The position numbers and the translations under genes were made by a program. This document shows, piece by piece, positions 45,070-52,851 of a stretch of DNA of 64,000 nt. Within the stretch, counting starts at the first letter, position 1. Each line of letters starts with the position of its first letter. Location: contig CAVZKR010000008.1 of NCBI GenBank assembly GCA_963775935.1, positions 1 to 64,000 of the forward strand. Direction: 5' to 3'. The stretch comes from JBBIPA01 sp963775935. GTDB lineage: Bacteria > Chloroflexota > Dehalococcoidia > GIF9 > UBA5629. The notes under the pieces are model-generated. The model did no database searches, was not told where the DNA came from, and saw only the letters and a program-made list of their open reading frames with translations.

Positions 45070-46080
45070 TCACGCAACAGAAGAAACACATTGTCTAACA
45101 GATAACAATTGATTATTAAGAATGTTATGCAAAGCTTGTGCTTGGACAACAATAAGAGAAAGAAAGCAATGAACAGTTACTTTATGCCTACGCCGGACAG
45201 TAATATTGTTCAATCGCCTGTGGCCCTTAAGTCTACTGAAAAGGCGTTCAACAGCAGTTCGTCTATTGTAAATTTCTTGCCATTCCTTTGTTTCTACAAA
45301 CAATTCCTTTTTGTGACTTCGGTTAACCTTGATAATCGGCTCGGAATCGTATTGATTCTTTATACTCAATCTCAGCTTCCTACTACTGTATCTTGCATCG
45401 CAAATTACATATTGGGGATGAAACCGGCCATAGATAAACCTAGCCTGACTAAGAAGTGGAGTGGCTACCCTCACGTCAGCAATCGAAGCGGTTTTCAGAT
45501 TAGCTACGATAGGAAGTTCATATTGACTATCTACCAAAACACGGAGCTTATAACCAAAGAAAAACTTGGGCTTTCCAGCAGTATCAGCTTTTGCAGACCA
45601 ACTCGCATCTGTATCCGCTTTGGGATTCTTAGCACCGTTAGACCACGCCTTCAAATCAGTGCTGTCAATGACCACGCTCTTCCCAAAATCTGGCAAGGTT
45701 TCATAGAATTTCCTTGTAAGTGTACGCATGATATCTTTGACCATGACAACGTATTTAGGCTGCGACAATTTACGCATGAACCGGGAATAGGCGAATTTAG
45801 TTGGTATTCCCTCTTCACAAGTAATACCACAGGCAATAGCTATGAAGGGATTATTGTGAAGAGTACGAATGAGATTGGCAAAGCTTGGAACTCCAAGCAT
45901 AAACATCGCTACATAGGTTTTCCACAATACTTCGACTGTATACCCCGGTCTGCCAGTAGGTGCTTTCAAATCAGTGAGCAATTCCTTGTCGGGAATCGAA
46001 TCAAAGACGGCATGAAGTTGCCTGACGACAGGTATGCTCTTGACATTTTCTGCAATTCTATTATCATAATAAGTAGTCAA
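45070..46080 (-). CDS. DDE transposase, IS4/IS5-superfamily type
   Basis: A 336-residue transposase starting from TTG (MTTYYDNRIAENVKSIPVVR), preceded by GGAGGG. An N-terminal DUF772-like domain (GRPGYTVEVLWKTYVAMFML) is followed by the catalytic core: VVIDSTDLKAW (first Asp), YVICDARYSSRKLR (second Asp) and RRTAVERLFSRLKGHRRLNN (Glu with YREK-like motif). The frame is intact. Inverted repeats could not be identified by eye in the short flanks (45042-45069 and 46081-46147). It abuts the IS3 element. Confidence 0.85.
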   Translation of the reverse strand: MTTYYDNRIAENVKSIPVVRQLHAVFDSIPDKELLTDLKAPTGRPGYTVEVLWKTYVAMFMLGVPSFANLIRTLHNNPFIAIACGITCEEGIPTKFAYSRFMRKLSQPKYVVMVKDIMRTLTRKFYETLPDFGKSVVIDSTDLKAWSNGAKNPKADTDASWSAKADTAGKPKFFFGYKLRVLVDSQYELPIVANLKTASIADVRVATPLLSQARFIYGRFHPQYVICDARYSSRKLRLSIKNQYDSEPIIKVNRSHKKELFVETKEWQEIYNRRTAVERLFSRLKGHRRLNNITVRRRHKVTVHCFLSLIVVQAQALHNILNNQLLSVRQCVSSVA

Positions 46081-46147
46081 GGAGCTAAGCCCTCCGTGAC
46101 AATGGGTACTAGTTCAGTTAACGCTGCTAGTGCCCAGAATATTCGGG

Positions 46148-46231
46148 TGGGGGCAGAGAGACTTGAACTCTCACGGCTTTCAGGCCACCAGATTTACAGT
46201 CTGGCCTGTCTACCAATTCCAGCATGCCCCC
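46148..46231 (-). tRNA. tRNA-Tyr (GTA)
   Basis: On the minus strand the acceptor GGGGGCA (from 46231) pairs with TGCCCCC ending at 46149. The anticodon arm CCAGA-CTGTAAA-TCTGG carries GTA. A long variable arm and a T arm with GTTCAAGTC follow, as expected for a class II bacterial tRNA-Tyr. CCA is not encoded. It lies directly beside the transposase gene, a common integration hot spot. Confidence 0.93.
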
Positions 46232-46257
46232 TCTATAAAAATAAAGGAGTGGTTTGC

Positions 46258-46782
46258 CTAACGCACCACTCCTTTATCATTTTCTTGTTCCAGAATTTCC
46301 TTTTCAACTTTTTCTATTGGTTTTTTCATTCCGAAAAGAACAAAGGGGTCGCCTTGATTACGATGCAAGTGCTCCGTTTTCCCTGTTTGAACAAACACTT
46401 TTTCCTGTACACCGTTTTTCAAAGTGACAAGAAATTCCCATACCCACTTTGTCTTCTGTTCCTCTGGTATGTTGCGCTTTTCGAAAATACTCAATATGAG
46501 ATAAGGCATGTCGGCTTTAATAAATTTTATCTCATCATCTTCAGTATAGTTATATTGTTCCCGAATGTAACTAATGACTTGACCTTCAAACGACGTACGA
46601 TTTTCTTCAAGCAATCTCTCTTTATTATGCTGGTAGAGAGCATCTTTTTTTATCAAAACTGCTCTACCAACTTTCTCTGTGGGCAGATTGCCATCTTTAA
46701 TCCATCGACTAATTGTCTGTCTAGTTACTTTTATTTCTTTAGCAGCCTCAGAAATTGTGAAATATTCGTCTTTAAGTGCCAT
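46258..46782 (-). CDS. Excisionase-type HTH DNA-binding protein
   Basis: A 174-residue protein. The N-terminal MerR/excisionase-type helix-turn-helix (FTISEAAKEIKVTRQTISRW, IKDGNLPTEKVGRAVLIKKD) is followed by an unknown domain that includes KTKWVWEFLVTLKNGVQEKV. A DUF-like tail with charged residues ends at VVR. It is divergent from the smaller HTH gene at 46861 and both face a palindrome. Probably a regulator or excision factor of the island. Confidence 0.75.
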   Translation of the reverse strand: MALKDEYFTISEAAKEIKVTRQTISRWIKDGNLPTEKVGRAVLIKKDALYQHNKERLLEENRTSFEGQVISYIREQYNYTEDDEIKFIKADMPYLILSIFEKRNIPEEQKTKWVWEFLVTLKNGVQEKVFVQTGKTEHLHRNQGDPFVLFGMKKPIEKVEKEILEQENDKGVVR

Positions 46783-46823
46783 GTTTATGTAATCCTTTTA
46801 CTTTATATACTAACGATACTAAC

Positions 46824-46839
46824 TGTAACACATGTTACA
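46824..46839. promoter_or_regulatory. Palindrome between divergent HTH genes
   Basis: TGTAACA and its exact inverse TGTTACA are separated by two bases (46824-46839). The site lies between the two divergent HTH genes and is a likely operator for one or both. Confidence 0.5.
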
Positions 46840-46860
46840 TGATTTGTCAAGGGGAAAGTT

Positions 46861-47043
46861 ATGAAAATCGCTGAGTTTTTCTATACGGAAGCAGAAGTAG
46901 CACGGATTTTTAATGTTAACCGTATAACAATTTGGAGGTGGGTAAGAGCGGGGAAATTTGATGCTCAAAAGGTAGGGAGAGAGGTACTTATACCAAAATG
47001 GGAAGTTGAATTATATAAAGACAAAATTCAGTGTGCAACATAG
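46861..47043 (+). CDS. Small excisionase-like HTH protein
   Basis: A 60-residue protein consisting only of a MerR/excisionase-type winged HTH (FFYTEAEVARIFNVNRITIW, RWVRAGKFDAQKVGREVLIP). It is related in layout to the N-terminal domain of the divergent neighbour. Ribosome-binding site GGGGAAAG. Likely a DNA-binding excision or control protein. Confidence 0.75.
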   Translation: MKIAEFFYTEAEVARIFNVNRITIWRWVRAGKFDAQKVGREVLIPKWEVELYKDKIQCAT

Positions 47044-47136
47044 AGTTTCGCAACAAGCTCAATATAGAGCATGGTAGAGCAGTATATGGACTTCTGGAAG
47101 CTTAAAGGCGAGTGAGCTTAAATAATGCGGGGTGTT

Positions 47137-47172
47137 TGGTAGCGATCGAACCTGCGACCAATCGGTTATGAG
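47137..47172 (-). repeat. tRNA-Met-like fragment containing a 14-bp direct repeat
   Basis: Read on the minus strand, CTCATAACCGATTG is followed by GGTCGCAGGTTCGATCGC, which resembles the anticodon loop (CAT) to T-loop part of an elongator tRNA-Met with a deletion in the T-stem. The outer 14 bases (47159-47172) recur exactly at 51052-51065, as expected for an integration core left by an element that used a tRNA gene. The tRNA itself is not complete here. Confidence 0.4.
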
Positions 47173-47315
47173 AGTTTGTGTTCTCCATTTGATGCTTCAA
47201 AGTTATTTGCTTTTATTATAGCTTACCCATTATGTTAAATTCTATTCTGTTCTTTTTACTTCTGATTCTTGGTATCTGAGCGTCAAACCAGCGTCCGCAT
47301 ATCTGATCTTCTAGA

Positions 47316-47344
47316 TGGACAGCGGTCTGGGAGACTGCTGTCCA
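47316..47344. other. 13-pair hairpin
   Basis: TGGACAGC and GCTGTCCA (47316-47323 and 47337-47344) enclose a G-T pair, four more base pairs and a GGG loop, giving 13 stacked pairs in 29 bases. There is no T-run, so it is not a terminator. It may be a recombination site or part of a structured RNA. Confidence 0.5.
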
Positions 47345-47635
47345 CTATCAATAATGAGTAGAAACTAATCCGCATTTGTCATTAGTCTAGTTGTTTTTTC
47401 TTGCCACTATCACCATGTGTTAGACCACCATGCCACGAAGGCTAGCATTACAGCCTTGATTGTTCAGGCTATTAGAGACTCTATTGCGGCAAATCCACCG
47501 CCCCTGTGCAATGTATCGCTTCACCTGTGTTTGACAAAAACCAGACCAGAATATAGACTGAAACAGAAGCACAAAGCATAAAAACAACACCTGGAACAAC
47601 ATTAGGTTGTCGGAGGTAGTGTGGGAACGGAAAAT

Positions 47636-47682
47636 AGGCACGGCAATCGCTAGATAATGTAGCGATCGCTAGTGCCTTTTTA
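47636..47682 (+). terminator. Intrinsic terminator-like hairpin
   Basis: Outer arms AGGCAC (47636-47641) and GTGCCT (47672-47677) and inner arms ATCGCTA and TAGCGAT around a 7-base loop form a two-part stem, followed by TTTTT. No plus-strand gene lies just upstream, so it may end a small RNA. Confidence 0.5.
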
Positions 47683-47767
47683 GTTAAGAAAGGGGGTGAA
47701 GGGGGCAAAAACTGACGTTGAGGTCTTATATGAGACAGCAAAAATAAAAAGAGGAGGTGATTAATTC

Positions 47768-48124
47768 ATGAGCAAAATTTGGGGAATAATCAGTTTCATA
47801 TTGTTTTGCATAGGCCTGATACTATCTGTTATTGGAGGTATAATACTTCCAGCGAATCTCATCATTGCAATGGTACTAGCAATCTTCGGCCTTGTAATCG
47901 GGATTATCTATGTTGTCTACACCGAAGAAACTACTAGTTTGCATACCTTGCTTCTTGCTACTATAGCCCTGTTGGCAATGACAGCTGCATTCACTCCCAT
48001 TACAGCCTTGGACGTAGGTAAAGCAGCAACCAGTATACTTGTAAACTTTGCTGCCCTGATGGCACCAGTAGCCCTTATCTCTGCAATAAAAGCATTGCTA
48101 AAAATAGGTCTGAAGCAGCTCTAA
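47768..48124 (+). CDS. Small integral membrane protein
   Basis: A 118-residue protein of four hydrophobic helices (IISFILFCIGLILSVIGGII, IIAMVLAIFGLVIGIIYVVY, LLLATIALLAMTAAFTPITA, ATSILVNFAALMAPVALISA). A strong AGAGGAGGTGA site precedes the ATG. Family not recognised and no catalytic residues. It lies upstream of a broken response regulator. Confidence 0.65.
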   Translation: MSKIWGIISFILFCIGLILSVIGGIILPANLIIAMVLAIFGLVIGIIYVVYTEETTSLHTLLLATIALLAMTAAFTPITALDVGKAATSILVNFAALMAPVALISAIKALLKIGLKQL

Positions 48125-48161
48125 CTTAAAAATTGGTACGCTTATTGGGGGAAGGTCAGCC

Positions 48162-48828
48162 TTGTCAGTGAATAAACGAGTCCTGGTAGTTGACAATGAT
48201 GCCAAAACGGTAGAACTGGTTCAACGCTACCTTAAACATCATGGCTACAGAGTGCTGACTACCTATGATGGTATGGAAGCCCTGCGCCTTGCACGTGAAG
48301 GCCAGCCTGAGCTGATAGTACTTGACCTGATGTTGCCCGGTACCGATGTTAGCGAGGTTTGCCGCAGGCTCATAGAAGAGTCAGATGTGCATATTATCAT
48401 GCTTACTAGCTAGGACAACGGAAAATGACCGCCTGACTGGGCTAGATCTGGGTGCTGATGACTATGTAGCCAAGTCGTTCAGCCCCAGAGAATTGGCGGC
48501 CATGGTACAGGCTTTGCTGCTGGGCATATCTGAGGAAATACTCATGAGTGGTCCAAAGGAGATCAACTGCGGTAAGCTCACTATAAATTACCGCAAACAG
48601 GAGGCGAACATTGCCGGTACGCTCTTGAATCTCACGCCGATAGAGTTCAATTTGCTGGGGATACTGGCGCGGGAACCAGAAAGAGTATTCAGCCGGGCTC
48701 AGCTTATTGAGATGTCTTTTGGCCACGACTTCGAGGGCTTTGACCGTACTATAGATGTTCATATTTATAACTTGCGCCGGAAGTTAGCGGCAATCCCCGG
48801 GCATTCAATACAGATAAAGACAGTTTAA
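48162..48828 (+). pseudogene. OmpR/PhoB-type response regulator, frameshifted and truncated
   Basis: The receiver domain (KRVLVVDNDAKTVELVQRYL, phospho-acceptor in LIVLDLMLPG) runs into a stop after HIIMLTS. One extra base near 48408-48412 restores HIIMLTARTTENDRLTGLDL and DYVAKSFSPRELAAM. A winged-helix domain follows (NLTPIEFNLLGILAREPERV, FDRTIDVHIYNLRRKLA), but the protein ends IQIKTV just before the usual GVGY hairpin. No histidine kinase lies nearby. The frameshift could be a sequencing error; the missing C-terminus suggests real decay. The start is TTG 48162 or GTG 48168. Confidence 0.7.
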
Positions 48829-48925
48829 ACCTTCAAGCAGTTCTGCCAAAACAAGGTGCAGAAAATGAGACTCACAGACCTGGTAATGGGTGGGAAATCA
48901 GCAAGTAATTGGAGGAGGAATTACC

Positions 48926-49579
48926 ATGAAGACTGATGCCGAGCTACAGCAGGATGTCATGAATGAGCTTAAATGGGAACCAACCATCAAAGCGGCGGAG
49001 ATTGGGGTCGGCGTTACGTACGGTGTGGTGACGCTGAGTGGCTATGTTGATAGCTTCTACAAGAAATGGGCTGCCGAGCGCGCTGCCGCTAGGGTCTTCG
49101 GTGTTAAGGCGGTCGTGGAGAAAATCCAGGTCAGGTTGCCCGGCTCTGTTAAGCGGTCAGATGAGGACATCGCCCGGGCGGTGGCAAATGTTCTCGAGTG
49201 GAATGTCTTGGTGCCACATGACCGCGTCAAAGTGCAAGTGCAGGACGGGCTGGTTACTCTGAGTGGCGAGGTAGACTGGGGGTATCAAAAATTCGCTGCC
49301 GAGGAGGCCGTGCGTTACCTCATGGGAGTAGTATGGTTTAGTAACCAGATTACAATCAAGCCGACGGTCAAACCGCAGGATGTAAAGGACAAAATCGTAA
49401 GCTCATTTCGGCGCAATGCTTTACTTGATTCACGGCGAATCACAGTAGAAGCTCGCGGCGGCTGGGTTATTCTCTCGGGCAGTGTGCGCTCCTGGGCAGA
49501 GAGAGCAGAAGCCCAGTGGGCAGCTTGGGCCGCACCAGGCGTGTCCGAAGTCGAGAACAATATCATAATTAGTCCTTAG
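48926..49579 (+). CDS. Triple BON-domain protein
   Basis: A 217-residue protein from the ATG at 48926 (MKTDAELQQDVMNELKWEPT), after GGAGGAGGAA. It has three consecutive BON repeats, each with a GVVTLSGYV-like core: VTYGVVTLSGYVDSFYKKWA (about 28-47), VQDGLVTLSGEVDWGYQKFA and ARGGWVILSGSVRSWAERAE. BON domains bind phospholipid or surfaces and are linked to osmotic stress (OsmY type). There is no signal peptide, so this one appears cytoplasmic. Confidence 0.88.
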   Translation: MKTDAELQQDVMNELKWEPTIKAAEIGVGVTYGVVTLSGYVDSFYKKWAAERAAARVFGVKAVVEKIQVRLPGSVKRSDEDIARAVANVLEWNVLVPHDRVKVQVQDGLVTLSGEVDWGYQKFAAEEAVRYLMGVVWFSNQITIKPTVKPQDVKDKIVSSFRRNALLDSRRITVEARGGWVILSGSVRSWAERAEAQWAAWAAPGVSEVENNIIISP

Positions 49580-49672
49580 ACCAAGAATTGGGCAACCTCA
49601 GGTATTCCTTTGCGAAATATTGAGTGGTACAATTATTGAGGGCAGTTCAACAAAGGAGAGTAGGAAATTTCA

Positions 49673-50500
49673 ATGTTGTCAATATATAAACTAATCTACA
49701 ATCAACAACAGGCTTGGGCACGCCAAAAAGGTATTAAGTTTCACAAAGACGGCCGTACTCTGCACCTAAATGACAACCTATTCATTCCGCTATCGCCAGA
49801 GGCTAAGCGGGAATTTGGAACGGCCAAAGGCGATGAACTGGGTCATGATAACCAACGGGGCAAAATGCAAGCACTACACTCATCATCAGCCCTTGTTTAC
49901 AATGTATTTGGGTATTGGCAAGAGCGTAATATCGACAGCATTGCTAGAGCCTGTGGCACTCAATCCGTTATGACTGAAATGCACTTTGAGAAAACCCATT
50001 CTACTCATCTAGGAGGAGTACCGCCACATCTGGATTTAGAGTTTGCAGGAACCGGATTAAAGCCATTTGCTATAGAAGGGAAATTTACTGAACAATACCA
50101 TCGCCAAACAAAAAGGGCAATCAAAGATCCGTATTTAGATACTGAAGGTCTATGGGCAAAACTTCCTAAATGCAAAGAGCTTATTAAGCGCATACGTGCA
50201 GAAGAGCAAGGTAAGACAAGCTTTGTCTATTTGGATGTTCCGCAGTTGCTCAAACATATTTTAGGGCTTTTCACTTCCTATGGGACAGGCGGTTTTGAAC
50301 TTTTGTACTTGTGGTATAAGGTGTCTTCTCCGGAAGCAGAAGAACATGAAAAGGAAATTAAGGATTTCAAGGAATACATAGCGCATGAGGTGCATTTTCG
50401 AGATATGACATATCAAGAGCTGTTCCAGAAAATTAAGAGGTACCCGGATGCAGGAGAAGCCTATATATCATATCTTTCTGAGCGATACTTTCATGAATAA
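49673..50500 (+). CDS. Putative restriction-endonuclease-like protein (PGN_0703 type)
   Basis: A 275-residue protein. The segment QALHSSSALVYNVFGYW and the later PPHLDLEFAGTGLKPFAIEG with K in GKF give the D...E-x-K arrangement of a PD-(D/E)XK nuclease. The family assignment is from memory of PGN_0703-like proteins. The C-terminal half is helical (FLYLWYKVSSPEAEEHEKEI-like region). No methyltransferase is adjacent. It may be a solitary defence or repair nuclease. Confidence 0.6.
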   Translation: MLSIYKLIYNQQQAWARQKGIKFHKDGRTLHLNDNLFIPLSPEAKREFGTAKGDELGHDNQRGKMQALHSSSALVYNVFGYWQERNIDSIARACGTQSVMTEMHFEKTHSTHLGGVPPHLDLEFAGTGLKPFAIEGKFTEQYHRQTKRAIKDPYLDTEGLWAKLPKCKELIKRIRAEEQGKTSFVYLDVPQLLKHILGLFTSYGTGGFELLYLWYKVSSPEAEEHEKEIKDFKEYIAHEVHFRDMTYQELFQKIKRYPDAGEAYISYLSERYFHE

Positions 50501-50578
50501 TATTCTCGTTAATCATGGCCAGTGAACAGGTTTGTGAAACCCTACAGGTGGACACACTAAGATAGGAGGGGAAGGCGT

Positions 50579-50884
50579 ATGACGAAACACGAAGAAGGAA
50601 TGGAGCATAAGTGGAGACCCAAAGAAGGGTATACTCCAAGTTATAAGGCCTTTCACGAGGTTTATATTACCAAGGACTTAGGGCCAGAAAGGAATGAAGA
50701 CCTGAAAGCTTTCATAGAGAAACATATCACAGAGTTCAAAGGGAAGACTGAGGATAAACATGGCATCCCTCTAATGCTATTTGAGAAGCAGCAAGACGCG
50801 CACAAGTTTGCTAATGAGCTCAGTGCGAGACTTAACATACAGAAAGAGCACATAACAGTTAAGGCGAGGAAATATAAGCGCTAA
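50579..50884 (+). CDS. Hypothetical 101-residue protein
   Basis: A charged protein (MTKHEEGMEHKWRPKEGYTP ... KEHITVKARKYKR) preceded by GATAGGAGGGG, so it is likely translated. No family recognised. A short alpha/beta pattern with DKHGIPLMLFEKQQDAHKFA could bind nucleic acid or act as a small partner. It follows the nuclease by 78 bases in the same direction. Confidence 0.55.
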   Translation: MTKHEEGMEHKWRPKEGYTPSYKAFHEVYITKDLGPERNEDLKAFIEKHITEFKGKTEDKHGIPLMLFEKQQDAHKFANELSARLNIQKEHITVKARKYKR

Positions 50885-51119
50885 CATATTTAAACTGAAG
50901 TGCGCTCAGAAAATTTGAAGACTCACAGAAAAAGGGACTTATTTTCTGTATTTTCTTCTTTTAACAAAAATTACAAGAGAAAAGCAATGACAGAATAACC
51001 AGCAGTGAAAAGACTTACCAGAAATAAAATGGAATCACCCAGAAAATATGACAATCGGTTATGAGCTCGATATATTGGGCTGGAGGGGGTAAGAAACTGA
51101 TGAGAACTGAATCTCGCTA
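50885..51119. other. Gap before the pyrimidine operon
   Basis: I see no gene here. The only feature is the second copy of a 14-bp repeat at 51052-51065. The sequence is AT-rich up to 51050. Confidence 0.5.
51052..51065. repeat. Second copy of the 14-bp direct repeat
   Basis: CAATCGGTTATGAG occurs here and at 47159-47172 in the same orientation, about 3.9 kb apart. The repeat corresponds to the anticodon loop and 3' stem half of a tRNA with a CAT anticodon. A 14-base match can occur by chance in 64 kb, so only the tRNA resemblance makes it notable. Confidence 0.4.
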
Positions 51120-51149
51120 TTGCACCATCAGGCACTAAAGTGGTATACT
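51120..51149 (+). promoter_or_regulatory. Probable promoter of the pyr operon
   Basis: TTGCAC (51120-51125) and TATACT (51144-51149) are 18 bases apart, placing the transcript start just before the PyrR-binding segment. Confidence 0.55.
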
Positions 51150-51172
51150 AATACATAGTGAGCCTTTAAGTC

Positions 51173-51193
51173 AGTCCAGTGAGGCTGGCAAGG
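51173..51193 (+). promoter_or_regulatory. PyrR-binding RNA element
   Basis: AGTCCAGTGAGGCTGGCAAG at 51173 matches the known PyrR-binding loop consensus in pyr leaders (UCCNGNGAGGCU, then AAGG). PyrR with UMP would stabilise this anti-antiterminator and favour termination downstream. Confidence 0.85.
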
Positions 51194-51252
51194 GACTTCA
51201 ATAGTAACGGTTACTAGCCGACAACCTTTACCAGGGTTCGTGGCATATGAAA

Positions 51253-51284
51253 CCTCTTGCCAGCAGAAGGCAGGAGGTTTTTTT
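51253..51284 (+). terminator. PyrR-controlled attenuator covering the pyrR ribosome-binding site
   Basis: CCTCTTGCC (51253-51261) pairs with GGCAGGAGG (51269-51277), with one T-G pair, followed by seven T. The 3' arm contains AGGAGG, which lies nine bases before the pyrR ATG. The hairpin therefore ends transcription and would also hide the Shine-Dalgarno sequence. Confidence 0.85.
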
Positions 51285-51286
51285 AT

Positions 51287-51847
51287 ATGCCTGAAAAGAT
51301 TTTGATGTCCCCTGTGGACATGGAAAGAGCCCTGGTACGAATTGCACACGAAATCGTAGAAAGAAATAAGGGGGCTGAACATCTTGTCCTTGTCGGTATG
51401 CAAACCCGCGGAGTCCCCCTTGCCAAACGCCTTGCTGCCACCATCAAAAAACTGGAAAATGTTGTTATTCCCGTGGGCTCCTTAGATATCAGTCTCTATC
51501 GCGACGATCTCTCCTCACTGGAATTAAAACCAGTGCTTCATCGTACCGATGTCCCCACCGACATCACCAACAAACAGGTGATTTTAATTGATGATGTCTT
51601 CTACACCGGACGCAGTATCCGCGCTGCTATGGACGCCATTATGGACCTGGGACGTCCGCAGAGTATTCAACTTGCAGTGCTTGTAGACAGAGGACATCGC
51701 GAGTTGCCTATACGAGCTGACTATGTAGGCAAGAATATACCTACTGCAAGTTTTGAAGAAATAAAAGTGCAGGTTGTAGAGGTAGATGGAGAAGACAAAG
51801 TAACTATTCTCCAGGTTGAGAAGGAGGTGACCGATGAAAACGGTTGA
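51287..51847 (+). CDS. pyrR: PyrR bifunctional regulator / uracil phosphoribosyltransferase
   Basis: PyrR senses UMP, binds pyr leader RNA and can make UMP from uracil and PRPP. From the ATG at 51287 it has 186 residues (MPEKILMSPVDMERALVRIA). The PRPP-binding loop is VILIDDVFYTGRSIRAAMDA, and the conserved LVLVGMQTRGVPLAKRLA and RGHRELPIRADYVGKNIPT are present. A frame beginning at 51257 lies inside the terminator and was not used. Its end overlaps pyrB by 14 bases. Confidence 0.95.
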   Translation: MPEKILMSPVDMERALVRIAHEIVERNKGAEHLVLVGMQTRGVPLAKRLAATIKKLENVVIPVGSLDISLYRDDLSSLELKPVLHRTDVPTDITNKQVILIDDVFYTGRSIRAAMDAIMDLGRPQSIQLAVLVDRGHRELPIRADYVGKNIPTASFEEIKVQVVEVDGEDKVTILQVEKEVTDENG

Positions 51848-52851
51848 ACCCAGGTCAGATAGCACTATAACAGAAACAATCACACCGCCGTCAATCAGTT
51901 CCTGGCATCACCGCCATATACTCGACCTGGACGATTTCACCAGAGATGAGATAGAACTAGTATTTGAAATAGCTGACGCTATGGCTGAAATACTCACCCG
52001 TGAAGTCAAAAAGGTGCCAACGCTGAGGGGCAAAACAATCGTCAACCTGTTTTATGAGCCAAGTACGCGTACCCGTTCATCATTCGATCTGGCAGCCAAA
52101 AATCTCAGCGCCGATACCATAAATATAGACGCAGCGAAAAGTAGCATCACCAAAGGAGAATCCCTTATCGATACTTTGCATACCCTTCAAGCTCTGGGTG
52201 CCGATGTCATTGTAATGCGTCATTCTCAATCCGGCGCTCCCTATCTGGCTACGCAGCATTCAAATACCAGTATCATTAACGCTGGCGATGGCTGGCATGC
52301 CCATCCCTCGCAGGCTCTCCTGGACCTCTACACTATACGTCGCCATCTGCAAAACCTTTCAAACCTTAAAGTAGTCATTCATGGGCGACATTAAGCATAG
52401 CCGGGTCGCTCATTCCAACATCTGGGGCATGACCACTATGGGAATGAAGGTAACACTCTGTGCACCATCAACATTATTACCACAGGGACTTCCCGACTTC
52501 ATCGACCACTGCCATATCCCCAACATGAGTATCGAACCTGAGATTGAAGCCGCCCTGGAAGGCGCCGACGTCGTGATGCCTTTACGGCTTCAGTTGGAAA
52601 GACAGCAGAGTGGCTTACTACCGACCTTGCGAGAATATATTCAACTCTACCAGCTTAATGAACAACGCCTATCCCTGGCTAAGCCCAATGCACTGGTAAT
52701 GCACCCCGGGCCAGTGAACGAAGGCATCGAAATCAGTCTTGAAGTTGCCCATGGAGCCCAATCAGTGATCGAAGAGCAGGTAAATAATGGCATCGCTATA
52801 CGCATGGCATTGTTTTACCTGGTCGCTGGAGGCAAAACAAATGAAAGCTGA
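51834..52851 (+). CDS. pyrB: Aspartate carbamoyltransferase, one frameshift
   Basis: The catalytic chain joining carbamoyl phosphate to aspartate in pyrimidine synthesis. After a 20-residue extension the carbamoyl phosphate loop FYEPSTRTRSSFDLAAKN is intact, followed by KGESLIDTLHTL, IVMRHSQSGAPYLA and HPSQALLDLYTIRRHL. One extra base near 52378-52383 breaks the frame between LKVVI and GDIKHSRVAHSNIWGM. The second part continues to MHPGPVNEGIEIS and ends NES. The joined length of about 338 residues is a little long for the family owing to the N-terminal tail. No pyrI is present. The shift is probably a sequencing error. Confidence 0.92.

Larger units (their letters stand above)
47044..47767. 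other. Structured non-coding stretch of the island
   Basis: No convincing protein gene lies in these 720 bases. Two minus-strand frames (47420-47641 and 47481-47741) have poor protein character and no good starts. The stretch holds a tRNA-like fragment, a 13-pair hairpin and a terminator-like hairpin with T-run, listed separately. An unannotated small RNA ending near 47682 is possible. Confidence 0.5.

Noticed and set aside
45109..46842. A 577-codon plus-strand frame across the transposase, tRNA and HTH gene
   Set aside because: It runs antisense to the intact transposase and through the tRNA-Tyr gene and another coding gene, with no protein-like domains.
42870..47070. Short repeats TTGCGAAACTC and GAGTTTCGCAA, with AATATAGAGC nearby, at both ends of the transposon region
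   Set aside because: Matches of 10-11 bases are expected by chance over this length, and no element boundary fits them.
47420..47741. Two overlapping minus-strand frames in the non-coding stretch
   Set aside because: They have no good ribosome-binding sites, an odd composition, and they overlap the terminator-like hairpin.
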